Assembly (NCBI RefSeq): GCF_003289965.1
Contig: NZ_QMBQ01000006.1
Span: forward strand, 186,001-250,000
Length of the DNA: 64,000 nucleotides
Source of the DNA: Mesorhizobium atlanticum
GTDB taxonomy: Bacteria > Pseudomonadota > Alphaproteobacteria > Rhizobiales > Rhizobiaceae
Reading direction: 5' to 3'
In this document: in pieces, positions 28,536 through 37,680 of the stretch
How the letters are laid out: each line of letters begins with the position of its first letter
Numbering within the stretch: position 1 is the stretch's first letter
Position numbers and translations under genes: made by a program
Notes under the pieces: generated by a model
Told to the model about the DNA's origin: nothing
What the model saw: only the letters and a program-made list of their open reading frames with translations
Databases searched by the model: none

Positions 28536-29272
28536 TGCCCAACATGACCGATCTCTCCTGGCTGATTGCCCGCCCTGTCGCGCATCGCGGCTTCCACGAC
28601 ATGAACAAGACCCGCTGGGAGAACACGCTGTCGGCCTTCGCCGCGGCGGCCGAGCGCGGCTATGCCATCGAATGCGACGTGCATATCTCGTCCGACGGCG
28701 TCCCGGTGATCATCCACGATGGCGACCTGAAACGCCTGACCGGTCAGGACGGCTTCGTCTGGCAGCGTACCGCGGCCGAGCTGGCGACGCTCAGAATCGG
28801 CGGCACCAAGGACCATATCCCGACGCTCGAGGAAGCGCTCGACCTGATCGACGGCCGCGTGCCGCTGGTGGTCGAGCTGAAAGGCGTTCCCGGCCACGAC
28901 GCGGGGCTGGTGGCAGCCGTCGGCCGGCTGCTCAAGCGCTACGAGGGCAAGGTGGCGATCATGTCGTTCGATCACTGGCTGATCCGCGACTTCGCCAGGG
29001 ACGCACCGGGCATCCCCGGCGGGCTGACCGCCTACGGCACGGAGAACCAGTTGATCGAAGCGCATTTCGCCATGCTCGCGCATGACCTCGCCTTCACCTC
29101 CTACGCCGCCGGCGACCTGCCCAACCCCTTCGTCAGCTTCGTGCGCGAAAAGCTGAAGATGCCGGTCATCACTTGGACCGTGCATGACCAGCCGGCTGTC
29201 GACCTCACCTTCAAATATGCCGATCAGATGACCTTCGAGGGTTTCGAGCCAGACCTGGTGAAGGTCGCCTAG
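28535..29272 (+). CDS. Glycerophosphodiester phosphodiesterase family protein
   Basis: A 245-residue GDPD TIM-barrel. It has AHRGFHD near residue 16, ENTLSAF, the metal-binding pair IECDVHISSDGVPVIIHDGDL, and later VVELKG. It would hydrolyse glycerophosphodiesters to sn-glycerol 3-phosphate and an alcohol. No signal peptide is visible, so it is cytoplasmic. ATG 28535 overlaps the ridA stop; ATG 28544 is also possible. Cotranscription with ridA is likely. Confidence 0.9.
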   Translation: MPNMTDLSWLIARPVAHRGFHDMNKTRWENTLSAFAAAAERGYAIECDVHISSDGVPVIIHDGDLKRLTGQDGFVWQRTAAELATLRIGGTKDHIPTLEEALDLIDGRVPLVVELKGVPGHDAGLVAAVGRLLKRYEGKVAIMSFDHWLIRDFARDAPGIPGGLTAYGTENQLIEAHFAMLAHDLAFTSYAAGDLPNPFVSFVREKLKMPVITWTVHDQPAVDLTFKYADQMTFEGFEPDLVKVA

Positions 29273-29280
29273 AGCCGGAT

Positions 29281-29386
29281 GATTTCAGGTCGAAGCGACC
29301 TGAAATCTGATCCGCCTCTAAATCAATCAAAGAGAGAGCATGATGTCGTCCGAAAAACCGCTTCACACTTTTCGGCATCATGCTCT
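29281..29386. repeat. Composite palindromic intergenic repeat
   Basis: Two hairpins fill the gap after the phosphodiesterase gene. One is a perfect 12-bp stem with 3-nt loop (29281-29307, arms GATTTCAGGTCG/CGACCTGAAATC). The other has an outer 11-bp stem (29335-29345 with 29376-29386, AGAGCATGATG/CATCATGCTCT) and an inner CCGAAAA/TTTTCGG stem. From memory both resemble dispersed palindromes common in Mesorhizobium and relatives; copy number cannot be tested here. Confidence 0.7.
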
Positions 29387-29441
29387 AGGCGGTGCCTGAA
29401 ACGTGACTTGTAGCAGCCCTGAGGACGCTTAAATAAGCCGC

Positions 29442-30656
29442 ATGGATCAAGGCGACGACGACGATGGACGGGCAGCGAACGCGGACTATGCAATCCGCGT
29501 CGCAGCGGGCATCGGCGCCTTCACTTGCGAGGAATGGGACGGCTTTGCCGGAACCACGCGCAGCGATAAAGAAAACGGCTACAATCCGCTGGTTTCATTC
29601 GCTTTTCTAAGCGCCTTGGAGGACTCCGGCTGCGCTGTCCGGCGCACTGGCTGGCAGGGCCATCACCTGCGGCTGGAAACGGCGCAAGGCAGGCTTCTCG
29701 GCGCTGTCCCCTGTTATCTCAAATCGCACAGCCAAGGCGAATATGTCTTCGACCATGGCTGGTCCGACGCCTTCGAGCGCGCCGGCGGCCGCTATTACCC
29801 AAAGCTGCAATGCTCGGTGCCGTTCACGCCGGTCACCGGCCCTCGCCTGCTGGTCAGCAAAGGCGAGAACGCAGGCGCCGTGAAGGCCGGCCTGGCGGAG
29901 GGGTTGAAGCTCGTGACCGACAAGCTCGGCGTCTCTTCCGCGCATGTCACCTTCGCCAGCGAGCCCGACGTCGCGACGCTGGAAGCGGCGGGCTTCCTCC
30001 ATCGCACGGACCAGCAGTTCCATTTCTTCAACGAAGGCTTTTCGACCTATGACGACTTCCTCGCCACGCTTGCTTCGCGCAAGCGCAAGGCGATGAAGAA
30101 GGAGCGCCGCGAGGCACTTGCCGACGGCATCTCGGTCGACTGGCTGACCGGCAAGGATATCACCGAAAGCGCCTGGGACGATTTCTTCGCCTTCTACATG
30201 GATACCGGCGGCCGCAAATGGGGCCGGCCCTATCTTAACCGGCAGTTCTTCTCGCTGATCGGCGAGCGCATGGCCGGCGACATCCTTCTGGTGATGGCAA
30301 AGCGCAACGGCCGCTATATTGCCGGCGCCATCAACTTTATCGGTTCCGACGCGCTCTACGGGCGCAACTGGGGCTGCATCGAGGACCACCCCTTCCTGCA
30401 TTTCGAGGTCTGCTATCACCAGGCCATCGACTTCGCCATCGAGCGCAAGCTCAAGGTGGTCGAGGCAGGCGCGCAGGGTGAGCACAAGCTGGCCCGCGGC
30501 TACCGTCCGGTGACCATGCATTCGGCGCATTACATTTCGCATCCCGGCTTGCGCAACGCCGTCGCCGACTATCTCAGGCGGGAGCGGCGCGAGGTCGAGC
30601 GCATGGGCGAATATCTTGAAGAGCACACGCCCTTCCGCAAGGACCTCGGCGAATAA
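29442..30656 (+). CDS. GNAT/FemAB-like acyltransferase (PF04339-type)
   Basis: A 404-residue protein with the peptidoglycan-recognition-type GNAT fold. It shows NPLVSFAFLSALEDSG near residue 47, the FDHGWSDAFERAGGRYYPKL segment, FTPVTGPRLL, and a C-terminal KVVEAGAQGEHKLARGYRPV region. Members are annotated as FemAB-like or Pfam DUF482 proteins; substrate unknown. The first ~15 residues are acidic and unconserved-looking, so the start could be further in. It is followed by a HIT-family gene about 105 bp downstream. Confidence 0.82.
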   Translation: MDQGDDDDGRAANADYAIRVAAGIGAFTCEEWDGFAGTTRSDKENGYNPLVSFAFLSALEDSGCAVRRTGWQGHHLRLETAQGRLLGAVPCYLKSHSQGEYVFDHGWSDAFERAGGRYYPKLQCSVPFTPVTGPRLLVSKGENAGAVKAGLAEGLKLVTDKLGVSSAHVTFASEPDVATLEAAGFLHRTDQQFHFFNEGFSTYDDFLATLASRKRKAMKKERREALADGISVDWLTGKDITESAWDDFFAFYMDTGGRKWGRPYLNRQFFSLIGERMAGDILLVMAKRNGRYIAGAINFIGSDALYGRNWGCIEDHPFLHFEVCYHQAIDFAIERKLKVVEAGAQGEHKLARGYRPVTMHSAHYISHPGLRNAVADYLRRERREVERMGEYLEEHTPFRKDLGE

Positions 30657-30762
30657 TCCTGGGCAGCGAAAAGGCGGCTTGGCGGTCGATCTCCCCTGAA
30701 CGCCTTGCCGCCTATCCGCGGCTTCGCTACACCGGACGGCGAATGCAATTGGGAGTGTCCCC

Positions 30763-31191
30763 ATGGCCGAAGCCTATGATCCCGGCAACATCTTCGCGAA
30801 AATCCTGCGCGGCGAGATCCCCTCGCACCGCGTCTATGAAGACGACGCGGTCGTGGCCTTCATGGATGTGATGCCGCAAGGCACGGGCCACACGCTGGTG
30901 GTGCCCAAAGCGCCCTCGCGCAACATGCTCGACGCTGATCCAGCAACGTTCGGTCCACTGTTCACGGTCGTGCAGAAGGTGGCGGTGGCGGTAAAAAAGG
31001 CCTTCAACGCCGACGGCGTCACCATCATGCAGTTCAACGAGCCGGCTTCCGGGCAGACCGTCTACCATCTCCATGTCCACGTCGTGCCGCGTTTCGAGGG
31101 CGTGCCGCTCAAGCCGCATTCCGGGCAGATGGAGAAGCCGGAGGTGCTGGCCGAGAATGCCGGCAAGATCCGGGCGGCGCTGGCGGGCTGA
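30763..31191 (+). CDS. HIT family protein
   Basis: A 142-residue histidine-triad nucleotide hydrolase of the Hint type with the C-terminal triad HLHVHVVPR, VYEDD near residue 24 and GHTLVVPK. It likely hydrolyses nucleoside phosphoramidates or similar in the cytoplasm. GGGAG precedes the ATG at proper spacing. It is convergent with azlD, 12 bp apart. Confidence 0.93.
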   Translation: MAEAYDPGNIFAKILRGEIPSHRVYEDDAVVAFMDVMPQGTGHTLVVPKAPSRNMLDADPATFGPLFTVVQKVAVAVKKAFNADGVTIMQFNEPASGQTVYHLHVHVVPRFEGVPLKPHSGQMEKPEVLAENAGKIRAALAG

Positions 31192-31203
31192 GATGGGGCG
31201 AAA

Positions 31204-31554
31204 TCAAAAGTTCAGATAAAGTCCCGCCAGCAGCAGAAACTCGGCTGTGGCGATGCCGACGGCCATGCGCTTTCCCGACGCCAGATAGGCGACGAAACCC
31301 AGGGCCGCCGCCGCTATCCTCAAGCCAAACGAAGTGTGCGCAAGCGCGCCGCCTGGAAAGACAATCAGGTTGCCGATGACGGCGGCAACGAGCGCCGTCG
31401 CCATGGTGCGAACCAGTACCAACAGGTCTGAATCTTCGGAAAGCTTGCCGCCGAGATAGACACCGAGGAAGCGCCAGATATCCGTGGCGGCGAAACCGGC
31501 GACGAGAATGAACATATATGGCCACCACCAGGCGCCGCTGGAAAAGTAACTCAC
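31204..31554 (-). CDS. azlD: AzlD family branched-chain amino acid exporter subunit
   Basis: A 116-residue hydrophobic protein with three to four membrane helices and the AzlD pattern. It pairs with AzlC to export branched-chain amino acids or analogues. The start is a GTG at 31554 that overlaps the azlC stop by 4 bp (GTGA), which indicates translational coupling. Confidence 0.85.
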   Translation of the reverse strand: MSYFSSGAWWWPYMFILVAGFAATDIWRFLGVYLGGKLSEDSDLLVLVRTMATALVAAVIGNLIVFPGGALAHTSFGLRIAAAALGFVAYLASGKRMAVGIATAEFLLLAGLYLNF

Positions 31555-32288
31555 GCCGCGCGCACCTTGAGCCGCCACAATCGCAAGCCATAGGCGACCG
31601 TGCCGCCGATCAGTCCGGCAACCAGCAAATCGATCTGCGGCAACACCATGTGGAAGACCGGTCCGAGGACGAGACCCAGGACCATTGCCACATGCCCTGC
31701 CCGTTCGCGTGCGGACCCCCACAACGAGGTCAGGAAATACATCGGCGTCAACATCAGCAACGCCGCCGAAATGGCGGACGGCAGCGCATCCGCCACTGCA
31801 TAGACGACGGTCACGACGGTGATATTCGTCGTCACCAGCGTACCGCCGATGCCGGCATAGTAGGTCGTACGCATGTGAGGCGGGACGCGCTTGAGGCGCT
31901 CCATGGCCAGCACCCAGGAGGTCACGGCCACGAAATGCGCCAGGAGATAGAGCACCCATTGCGGGGTTTTCCCGGTGCGCATCTCGGGTGCTAGCGCCAT
32001 CACCATCGGCATCAGACGTATGGCGGACAATGTGACGGCGAACATCGCCGCCGGCAGCGCCGCTCCCGACGCAATCGCGCCCACCAGCACGACCATGGAT
32101 GGCAGCGCCCACACCGTGCCGGTCATGAAAGCGGCCTGTACCGCCGTGACCCCGGCGTCTTTCGCCAAGGCGGCAAAGCCAATGAACGAGCTGACGAGGA
32201 TCAGGCCAGGCAGGGAAAAGGCCGCGCGGACACCACGCAGGAACCAGGTGGAACGAGGCGCTGTGGCGTCCGAGGTCCAAGTCGACAT
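31551..32288 (-). CDS. azlC: AzlC family ABC-independent amino acid permease
   Basis: A 245-residue polytopic protein with AzlC features: a hydrophobic start FSLPGLILVSSFIGFAALA, PAAMFAVTLSAIRLMPM, and further helices to the C-terminus. It forms an export system with AzlD. ATG 32288 (MSTWTSD) is preferred; the frame is open 60 codons further but that stretch is Cys/Arg-rich and not membrane-like. Confidence 0.88.
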   Translation of the reverse strand: MSTWTSDATAPRSTWFLRGVRAAFSLPGLILVSSFIGFAALAKDAGVTAVQAAFMTGTVWALPSMVVLVGAIASGAALPAAMFAVTLSAIRLMPMVMALAPEMRTGKTPQWVLYLLAHFVAVTSWVLAMERLKRVPPHMRTTYYAGIGGTLVTTNITVVTVVYAVADALPSAISAALLMLTPMYFLTSLWGSARERAGHVAMVLGLVLGPVFHMVLPQIDLLVAGLIGGTVAYGLRLWRLKVRAA

Positions 32289-32466
32289 GTGCCGGCCATA
32301 GCATGCGCGGCCATCGGATGCGACCGCACCGTAAGCGGCGCATCGTCTTTCCATTGATCCAGGAAAATCTGTTGGCGCGTTTTGAGGACACCGGCCATGC
32401 GGGCAGTCACAAAACCTGCCCGAAAACGCCGGCAAGATCCGTGCGGCATTTCCACGTTTTCCTTGC

Positions 32467-32495
32467 AAAAAAAAAAGCCCCGTCGCCGGGGCTTT
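32467..32495 (-). terminator. Intrinsic terminator of clpS-clpA
   Basis: GCCCCG-TCGC-CGGGGC flanked by A10 on the plus strand, so the minus transcript ends in a GC stem plus about ten U. It lies 24 bp past the clpA stop. TTTT on the other side could also give weak termination in plus direction. Confidence 0.85.
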
Positions 32496-32518
32496 TCTGC
32501 AATTCGGGATAAGGCCTA

Positions 32519-34984
32519 TCAGCCCTTGCGCGGCAGTTGCGGCACAAGGCTGCGCTTGTTGCCGTCCTTGCCCTTCGGCTCCGGCTTCTGCGCCACCGCC
32601 TTCTTGGGCGCAGGCTTCTTGGCCACCGCTTTCTTCGGCTTCGGCGCGTCCTCCGGCTCTTCCTTCTTCGGCTGCACGGGCGACTCGTCGGCGAGCGATT
32701 CGAGCTTCAGGCCGGACTCGCCGGTTTCCTTCTTCTCGACGGTGACGCGCACCGTGCCGCCCTTCTTCAGCTTGCCGAACAGCACTTCGTCCGCCAGCGG
32801 CTTCTTGATGTGCTCCTGGATGACGCGGCCGAGCGGCCGCGCGCCCATGCGCTCGTCATAGCCCTTGTCGGCCAGCCACGCGATCGCGTCCGGCGACAGG
32901 TCGAAGGTGACGCCACGCTCGGAGAGCTGGGCCTCGAGCTGCATGACGAACTTCTGCACCACCTGATGGATCACCGGCACCGGCAGCGAGCCGAACGGGA
33001 TGATCGCATCGAGACGATTGCGGAACTCCGGCGTGAACAGCCGGTTGATCGCCTCGACGTCGTCGCCTTCGCGCTTGGTCGAGCCGAAACCGATCGCCGC
33101 ACGCTGCGCATCCGACGCGCCCGCATTGGTGGTCATGATCAGGATCACATTGCGGAAGTCGATCTGCTTGCCGTTGTGGTCGGTCAGCTTGCCGTGGTCC
33201 ATCACCTGCAACAGGATGTTGAACAGGTCCGGATGCGCCTTCTCGACCTCATCGAGCAGCAGCACGCAATGCGGATGCTGGTCGACACCGTCCGTGAGCA
33301 GGCCGCCCTGGTCGAAGCCGACATAGCCGGGAGGCGCGCCGATCAGCCGCGAGACGGTGTGGCGTTCCATGTATTCCGACATGTCGAAGCGGATCAGCTC
33401 GACGCCGAGCGAGGCAGCAAGCTGCTTGGCCACTTCCGTCTTGCCGACGCCGGTCGGGCCCGAGAACAGGTAGGAGCCGATCGGCTTCTCCGGTTCGCGC
33501 AGGCCGGCACGCGCCAGCTTGATCGCCGAGGTCAGCGCTGTGATCGCGGTATCCTGGCCGTAGACGACGCGCTTCAGCTCGACATCAAGCCCCTGCAGCA
33601 CCTTCTCGTCGTCGGCCGAGACCGTCTTTGGCGGGATGCGCGCCATGGTGGCGATCGTCGCCTCGATCTCCTTGATGCCGATCGTCTTCTTGCGCTTGGC
33701 CTCCGGCACCAGCATCTGCGAGGCGCCGGTCTCGTCGATCACGTCGATCGCCTTGTCCGGCAGCTTGCGGTCGTTGATGTAGCGCGCCGACAGCTCGACC
33801 GAGGCCTTGATCGCCTCGCTGGTGTAGCGGACCTTGTGGAACTCCTCGAAATAGGGCTTCAGGCCCTTCATGATCTCGATGGCGTCCTCGATGGTCGGCT
33901 CGTTGACGTCGATCTTCTGGAAGCGCCGCACGAGCGCGCGGTCCTTTTCGAAGAACTGCCGGAATTCCTTATAGGTGGTCGAGCCGATGCAGCGGATCGC
34001 ACCGGACGACAGCGCCGGTTTCAGGAGGTTCGACGCATCCATGGCGCCGCCCGAGGTGGCGCCCGCACCGATCACGGTATGGATCTCGTCGATGAACAGC
34101 ACCGCGCCCGGATAGTCCTCGAGCTCCTTCACCACTTGCTTCAGCCGCTCCTCGAAGTCGCCGCGATAGCGGGTGCCGGCCAACAGCGTGCCCATGTCGA
34201 GCGCGAAGATGGTCGCGTCCTGCAGGACTTCCGGCACATCGCCTTCGACGATGCGCTTGGCGAGGCCCTCGGCGATCGCCGTCTTGCCGACGCCGGGGTC
34301 GCCGACATAGAGCGGGTTGTTCTTGGAGCGGCGGCACAGCACCTGGATGGTGCGGTTGATCTCGCTGTCGCGGCCGATCAGCGGGTCGATCTTGCCGGCG
34401 CGCGCCTTGTTGTTGAGGTTGACGCAGTAGGCCGTCAACGCGTCCTGCTGCTTCTTCTTGCCGTTTTCCTCCTGCGGCTCGGCGCCGTTCTGGCCGCCCT
34501 GCTCGTCCTCGGCGCCGCGCGGGGTGCGCGATTCCGAAGCGCCCGGGCGCTTGGCGATGCCATGCGAGATGTAGTTGACCGCGTCGTAGCGGGTCATCTG
34601 CTGTTCCTGCAGGAAGTAGGCGGCGTGGCTCTCACGCTCGGCGAAGATGGCGACGAGCACGTTGGCGCCGGACACTTCCTCGCGGCCGGACGACTGCACA
34701 TGGATCACGGCGCGCTGGATGACGCGCTGGAAGCCGGCGGTCGGCTTGGAGTCCTCGTCGTAACCGGTGACGAGGTTGTCCAGCTCGGTGTCGATATAGG
34801 TGAGAACGGTGTGCTTGAGCTCGTCGAGATCGACGTTGCAGGCGCGCATGACCGCAGCCGCCTCGGTGTCGTCGATGAGGGCGAGCAGCAGATGTTCGAG
34901 CGTCGCATACTCATGATGCCGCTCGTTGGCGAATGTCAGCGCCTGATGTAGCGCCTTTTCCAGGCCTTGGGAGAAAGCCGGCAT
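32519..34984 (-). CDS. clpA: ATP-dependent Clp protease ATP-binding subunit ClpA
   Basis: An 821-residue AAA+ unfoldase. It has an N-terminal Clp repeat domain (1-145), first Walker A GDPGVGKTA, second Walker A GPTGVGKTE, and arginine-finger and sensor regions. It feeds substrates to ClpP. Unlike E. coli ClpA (about 758 residues), it carries a ~70-residue Lys/Pro/Glu/Ala-rich C-terminal tail after the AAA2 domain. It follows clpS by 6 bp and ends at a strong terminator. Confidence 0.96.
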   Translation of the reverse strand: MPAFSQGLEKALHQALTFANERHHEYATLEHLLLALIDDTEAAAVMRACNVDLDELKHTVLTYIDTELDNLVTGYDEDSKPTAGFQRVIQRAVIHVQSSGREEVSGANVLVAIFAERESHAAYFLQEQQMTRYDAVNYISHGIAKRPGASESRTPRGAEDEQGGQNGAEPQEENGKKKQQDALTAYCVNLNNKARAGKIDPLIGRDSEINRTIQVLCRRSKNNPLYVGDPGVGKTAIAEGLAKRIVEGDVPEVLQDATIFALDMGTLLAGTRYRGDFEERLKQVVKELEDYPGAVLFIDEIHTVIGAGATSGGAMDASNLLKPALSSGAIRCIGSTTYKEFRQFFEKDRALVRRFQKIDVNEPTIEDAIEIMKGLKPYFEEFHKVRYTSEAIKASVELSARYINDRKLPDKAIDVIDETGASQMLVPEAKRKKTIGIKEIEATIATMARIPPKTVSADDEKVLQGLDVELKRVVYGQDTAITALTSAIKLARAGLREPEKPIGSYLFSGPTGVGKTEVAKQLAASLGVELIRFDMSEYMERHTVSRLIGAPPGYVGFDQGGLLTDGVDQHPHCVLLLDEVEKAHPDLFNILLQVMDHGKLTDHNGKQIDFRNVILIMTTNAGASDAQRAAIGFGSTKREGDDVEAINRLFTPEFRNRLDAIIPFGSLPVPVIHQVVQKFVMQLEAQLSERGVTFDLSPDAIAWLADKGYDERMGARPLGRVIQEHIKKPLADEVLFGKLKKGGTVRVTVEKKETGESGLKLESLADESPVQPKKEEPEDAPKPKKAVAKKPAPKKAVAQKPEPKGKDGNKRSLVPQLPRKG

Positions 34985-34990
34985 GTTACC

Positions 34991-35317
34991 TCACTTCTTC
35001 TCCATCACGCATTGCAGCGGATGCTGATTCTGTCGGGCGAAATCCATGACCTGGGACACTTTGGTCTCGGCCACCTCGAATGTGTAGACACCGCACTCGC
35101 CCACTCCATGATTGTGAACATGAAGCATGATGCGCGTGGCGGCCTCGCGGTCCTTTTGGAAAAAACGCTCCAGGACGTGAACGACGAACTCCATGGGCGT
35201 GTAGTCGTCGTTCAGAATAAGGACCCGGTAGAGACTGGGCTTTTTGGTTTTGGTCTTGGTGCGCGTGATGACAGCGGTACCGCGACCGGGATCGTTGCGG
35301 TCCCCGTCACTTTGCAT
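34991..35317 (-). CDS. clpS: ClpS adaptor
   Basis: About 108 residues. The core YRVLILNDDYTPMEFVV holds the N-degron pocket residues (Asn-Asp-Asp), with HVHNHGVGECGVYTFEVAET near the end. It delivers N-end-rule substrates to ClpA, encoded 6 bp downstream. The ATG at 35317 gives a normal length; a longer frame starts at 35395 and neither start has a strong ribosome binding site. Confidence 0.93.
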   Translation of the reverse strand: MQSDGDRNDPGRGTAVITRTKTKTKKPSLYRVLILNDDYTPMEFVVHVLERFFQKDREAATRIMLHVHNHGVGECGVYTFEVAETKVSQVMDFARQNQHPLQCVMEKK

Positions 35318-35518
35318 TCGCACCACGCCCGCCGTGGCAGTCAAACCGATCGTCACGTAGTCCAGCCTTTTCGAATCCTCATGCGAGTTCAACATGTAGG
35401 TTCTCGATGGACGATTTTAAGCCCTTCTGTTTAGCTGACAATATGGCTAGGTGGGCAAACCTCAGCGAATTTCTCAATCGTGAATGCGGCAATGTGCATC
35501 GGGTTGCGGTCGCGCATG

Positions 35519-35548
35519 AAAAAACCCGGCCGCGTTTCCGCGACCGGG
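35519..35548 (-). terminator. Intrinsic terminator after the phasin gene
   Basis: CCCGGCCGCG and CGCGACCGGG form a 10-bp stem (one G-U) with loop TTTC; on the minus strand it is followed by six T. It lies about 45 bp past the phasin stop. Confidence 0.8.
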
Positions 35549-35594
35549 CCCTTTCCGCAGGCCGGTTGGCCGTATCGGTTGTGGTGGGACGAAA

Positions 35595-35924
35595 TTACTT
35601 CGCCTTAGCGACCACCGATTCGAAAGGCTTGTAGGCTTCCTTGGCGAGTTCGGCATAGAGATTGCCGATCTTGCTGGCCTCGGCCACGAAGCTCTCATAG
35701 CTCTGCTTGGCGTAATCGGTCTGGATCTCGATGGCCTTCTCGATCGACTTGGCCGCGAACAGCTTCTCGACGGCGGCGCTGCCGGCCTCGAAGCTCTTCT
35801 TGGTGTATTCGCCGGCTTCGGTGGCGATCGCCTGCGCACCCTTGGTCAGCGAGGCAAAGCTCTTCAGCCCGGTGTCGGCAAACTCCTTGCCGTATTTCGA
35901 GAAGTCCTCATAGGTCTGGGTCAT
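35595..35924 (-). CDS. Phasin family protein
   Basis: A 109-residue, helix-rich, Ala/Lys/Glu-rich protein. Its pattern is FADTGLKSFASLTKGAQAIATEAGEYTKKSFE with later IQTDYAKQSYESFVAEASK, characteristic of Phasin_2. Phasins coat polyhydroxyalkanoate granules. ATG 35924 (MTQTYED) follows GGGAAG; the frame extends upstream without family similarity. It is monocistronic, with its own terminator. Confidence 0.9.
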   Translation of the reverse strand: MTQTYEDFSKYGKEFADTGLKSFASLTKGAQAIATEAGEYTKKSFEAGSAAVEKLFAAKSIEKAIEIQTDYAKQSYESFVAEASKIGNLYAELAKEAYKPFESVVAKAK

Positions 35925-36212
35925 TTCATTCTTCCCTTGGTTGAAACGCCCTTTTGGCCCCGGGCGCCCTTGTGCAATGCACCTCAATATATTGTGCGCT
36001 GCACAAAAGTCAAGAATCCCTTGGGTAAGCAGGGGCTTCAGCGCCGCCGGCCGGTAAAATTCGATTAAAGAGAAGCTCGATTTGCCGAAAAATGGTGAAC
36101 GCGGCGGTTACCATAAACGGATTGGTAACGCTGCGCGCGATAGCTTGGCCGGAAGTGAGGCAGGCACTCCCTTTGCCGCCTCCGGGGCAACGAAAATTCA
36201 GGGTAAGTAACG

Positions 36213-37637
36213 GTGCGTCAGGCGTTGTCGGGCTTCGTCTCCAGATCTTCATTCTCCTTCAAGGCAATCATGGTTGCCGCGCTCGCGGTGACGATTGTCG
36301 CCGCCGAAGTCGCGTCGGCCCTTGCCGCCAAGTCCGCGGCCATCGTCGTCGACGCCAAGACCGGCAAGGTGCTCTATTCGGCCGACGCCAATGGCAGGCG
36401 CTATCCGGCTTCACTCACCAAGATGATGACCCTCTACCTCACCTTCGAGGCGCTGGCGAAGGGCAGGATCAGCAAGAACACGCCGGTTCCGTTTTCCGCG
36501 CATGCCTCCGCCGAGGCGCCGACCAAGCTTGGCGTGCGCCCCGGCGGCTCGGTTCCGGTCGAGATCGCGATTCTCTCGATCGTGACGAAATCGGCGAACG
36601 ACTCGGCCACCGCGCTTGGCGAAATGCTCGGCGGCAGCGAAGACAATTTCGCCCGCATGATGACGGCCAAGGCGCGCCAGCTCGGGATGAACGGCACCGT
36701 CTTCCGCAACGCCAACGGCCTGCCCGACCCCGGCCAGTTCACCACCGCGCACGACATGGCCATGCTTGGCATCGCTCTGCGCGAGCACTTCCCGCAATAT
36801 TACGGCTATTTCTCGCAGCGTTCGTTCCTGTACGGCCGCCAGCGCATCAACGGCCACAACCGCCTGCTCGGCCGCATCAAGGGTGTCGACGGCATCAAGA
36901 CCGGCTACACCCGCGCCTCGGGCTACAATCTGGTGTCCTCCGTCGCCGATGGCGATCGACGGCTCGTCGCTGTGGTGATGGGCGGCGCTTCCGGCCGCAG
37001 CCGCGACAACCAGATGGCAGCGCTGATCAACACCTATCTGCCGCGCGCCTCGACGCGCGGCGGCGGCGATCTCATCGCCAAGGGCAACGACAACCCGATC
37101 AAGACGCTGGCCAAGGTCTTCTTGCCCAAGCATGACGCACCGACACCGGACGAAAAGCCGGCGACGGACGACACTGTCGTTGCCTCGGCTGATGACAGCC
37201 AGGACGACACCCAACAGGTCGCCGAAAAGACGAAGCCCGTGATCCAGGTCAAGAAGGTGAAGACGGTTGCCGTGGCCGGCATGGCGCCGGCTCCTCAGCC
37301 GCAGGAGACCACGTCGCAGGCGGTCGCGGCCTATGCCGAACCGGCACCGGCCGCGCCGGCGATCGATCCGGTGAAGACGTCGTCGGTGCCGTCCGGCTGG
37401 GTGGTTCAGGTCGCCTCCTCGCCCACCAAATCCGGAGCTCAGAGCCTGCTCGACCAGACCGCCAAGCAGGCGCCGAAGGTCCTGGCCGATGCGTCCGGCT
37501 TCACCGTCGCCTTCGACAAGGACGGCACCACCTACTACCGCGCTCGCTTCGGCGGCTTCGGGTCGAAGGACGCTGCCTGGAAGGCCTGCGATGCGCTGAA
37601 ACGCAAGAAAATCTCGTGCTACGCCGTCGAGCAATAG
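36213..37637 (+). CDS. D-alanyl-D-alanine carboxypeptidase (PBP5-type) with SPOR domain
   Basis: A 474-residue periplasmic enzyme with a signal sequence to about residue 39. The serine peptidase S11 domain has SLTK (Ser67-Lys70), SAN (127-129) and KTG (229-231). A low-complexity Pro/Ala/Thr linker (about 300-390) leads to a C-terminal SPOR domain (about 395-474) that binds denuded septal peptidoglycan. It trims pentapeptides, probably at the division site. The start is GTG 36213 after AGGGTAAG. Confidence 0.92.
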   Translation: MRQALSGFVSRSSFSFKAIMVAALAVTIVAAEVASALAAKSAAIVVDAKTGKVLYSADANGRRYPASLTKMMTLYLTFEALAKGRISKNTPVPFSAHASAEAPTKLGVRPGGSVPVEIAILSIVTKSANDSATALGEMLGGSEDNFARMMTAKARQLGMNGTVFRNANGLPDPGQFTTAHDMAMLGIALREHFPQYYGYFSQRSFLYGRQRINGHNRLLGRIKGVDGIKTGYTRASGYNLVSSVADGDRRLVAVVMGGASGRSRDNQMAALINTYLPRASTRGGGDLIAKGNDNPIKTLAKVFLPKHDAPTPDEKPATDDTVVASADDSQDDTQQVAEKTKPVIQVKKVKTVAVAGMAPAPQPQETTSQAVAAYAEPAPAAPAIDPVKTSSVPSGWVVQVASSPTKSGAQSLLDQTAKQAPKVLADASGFTVAFDKDGTTYYRARFGGFGSKDAAWKACDALKRKKISCYAVEQ

Positions 37638-37680
37638 GCGGCTGTTGAAATCTCCCGGAAGGTACCGGCGTCGAAGGAGA

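Noticed and set aside
32537..34951. About 800-codon frame antisense to clpA
   Set aside because: The clpA strand has Walker motifs and a terminator. The antisense product is low-complexity Arg/Asp/His-rich, a codon-bias shadow.
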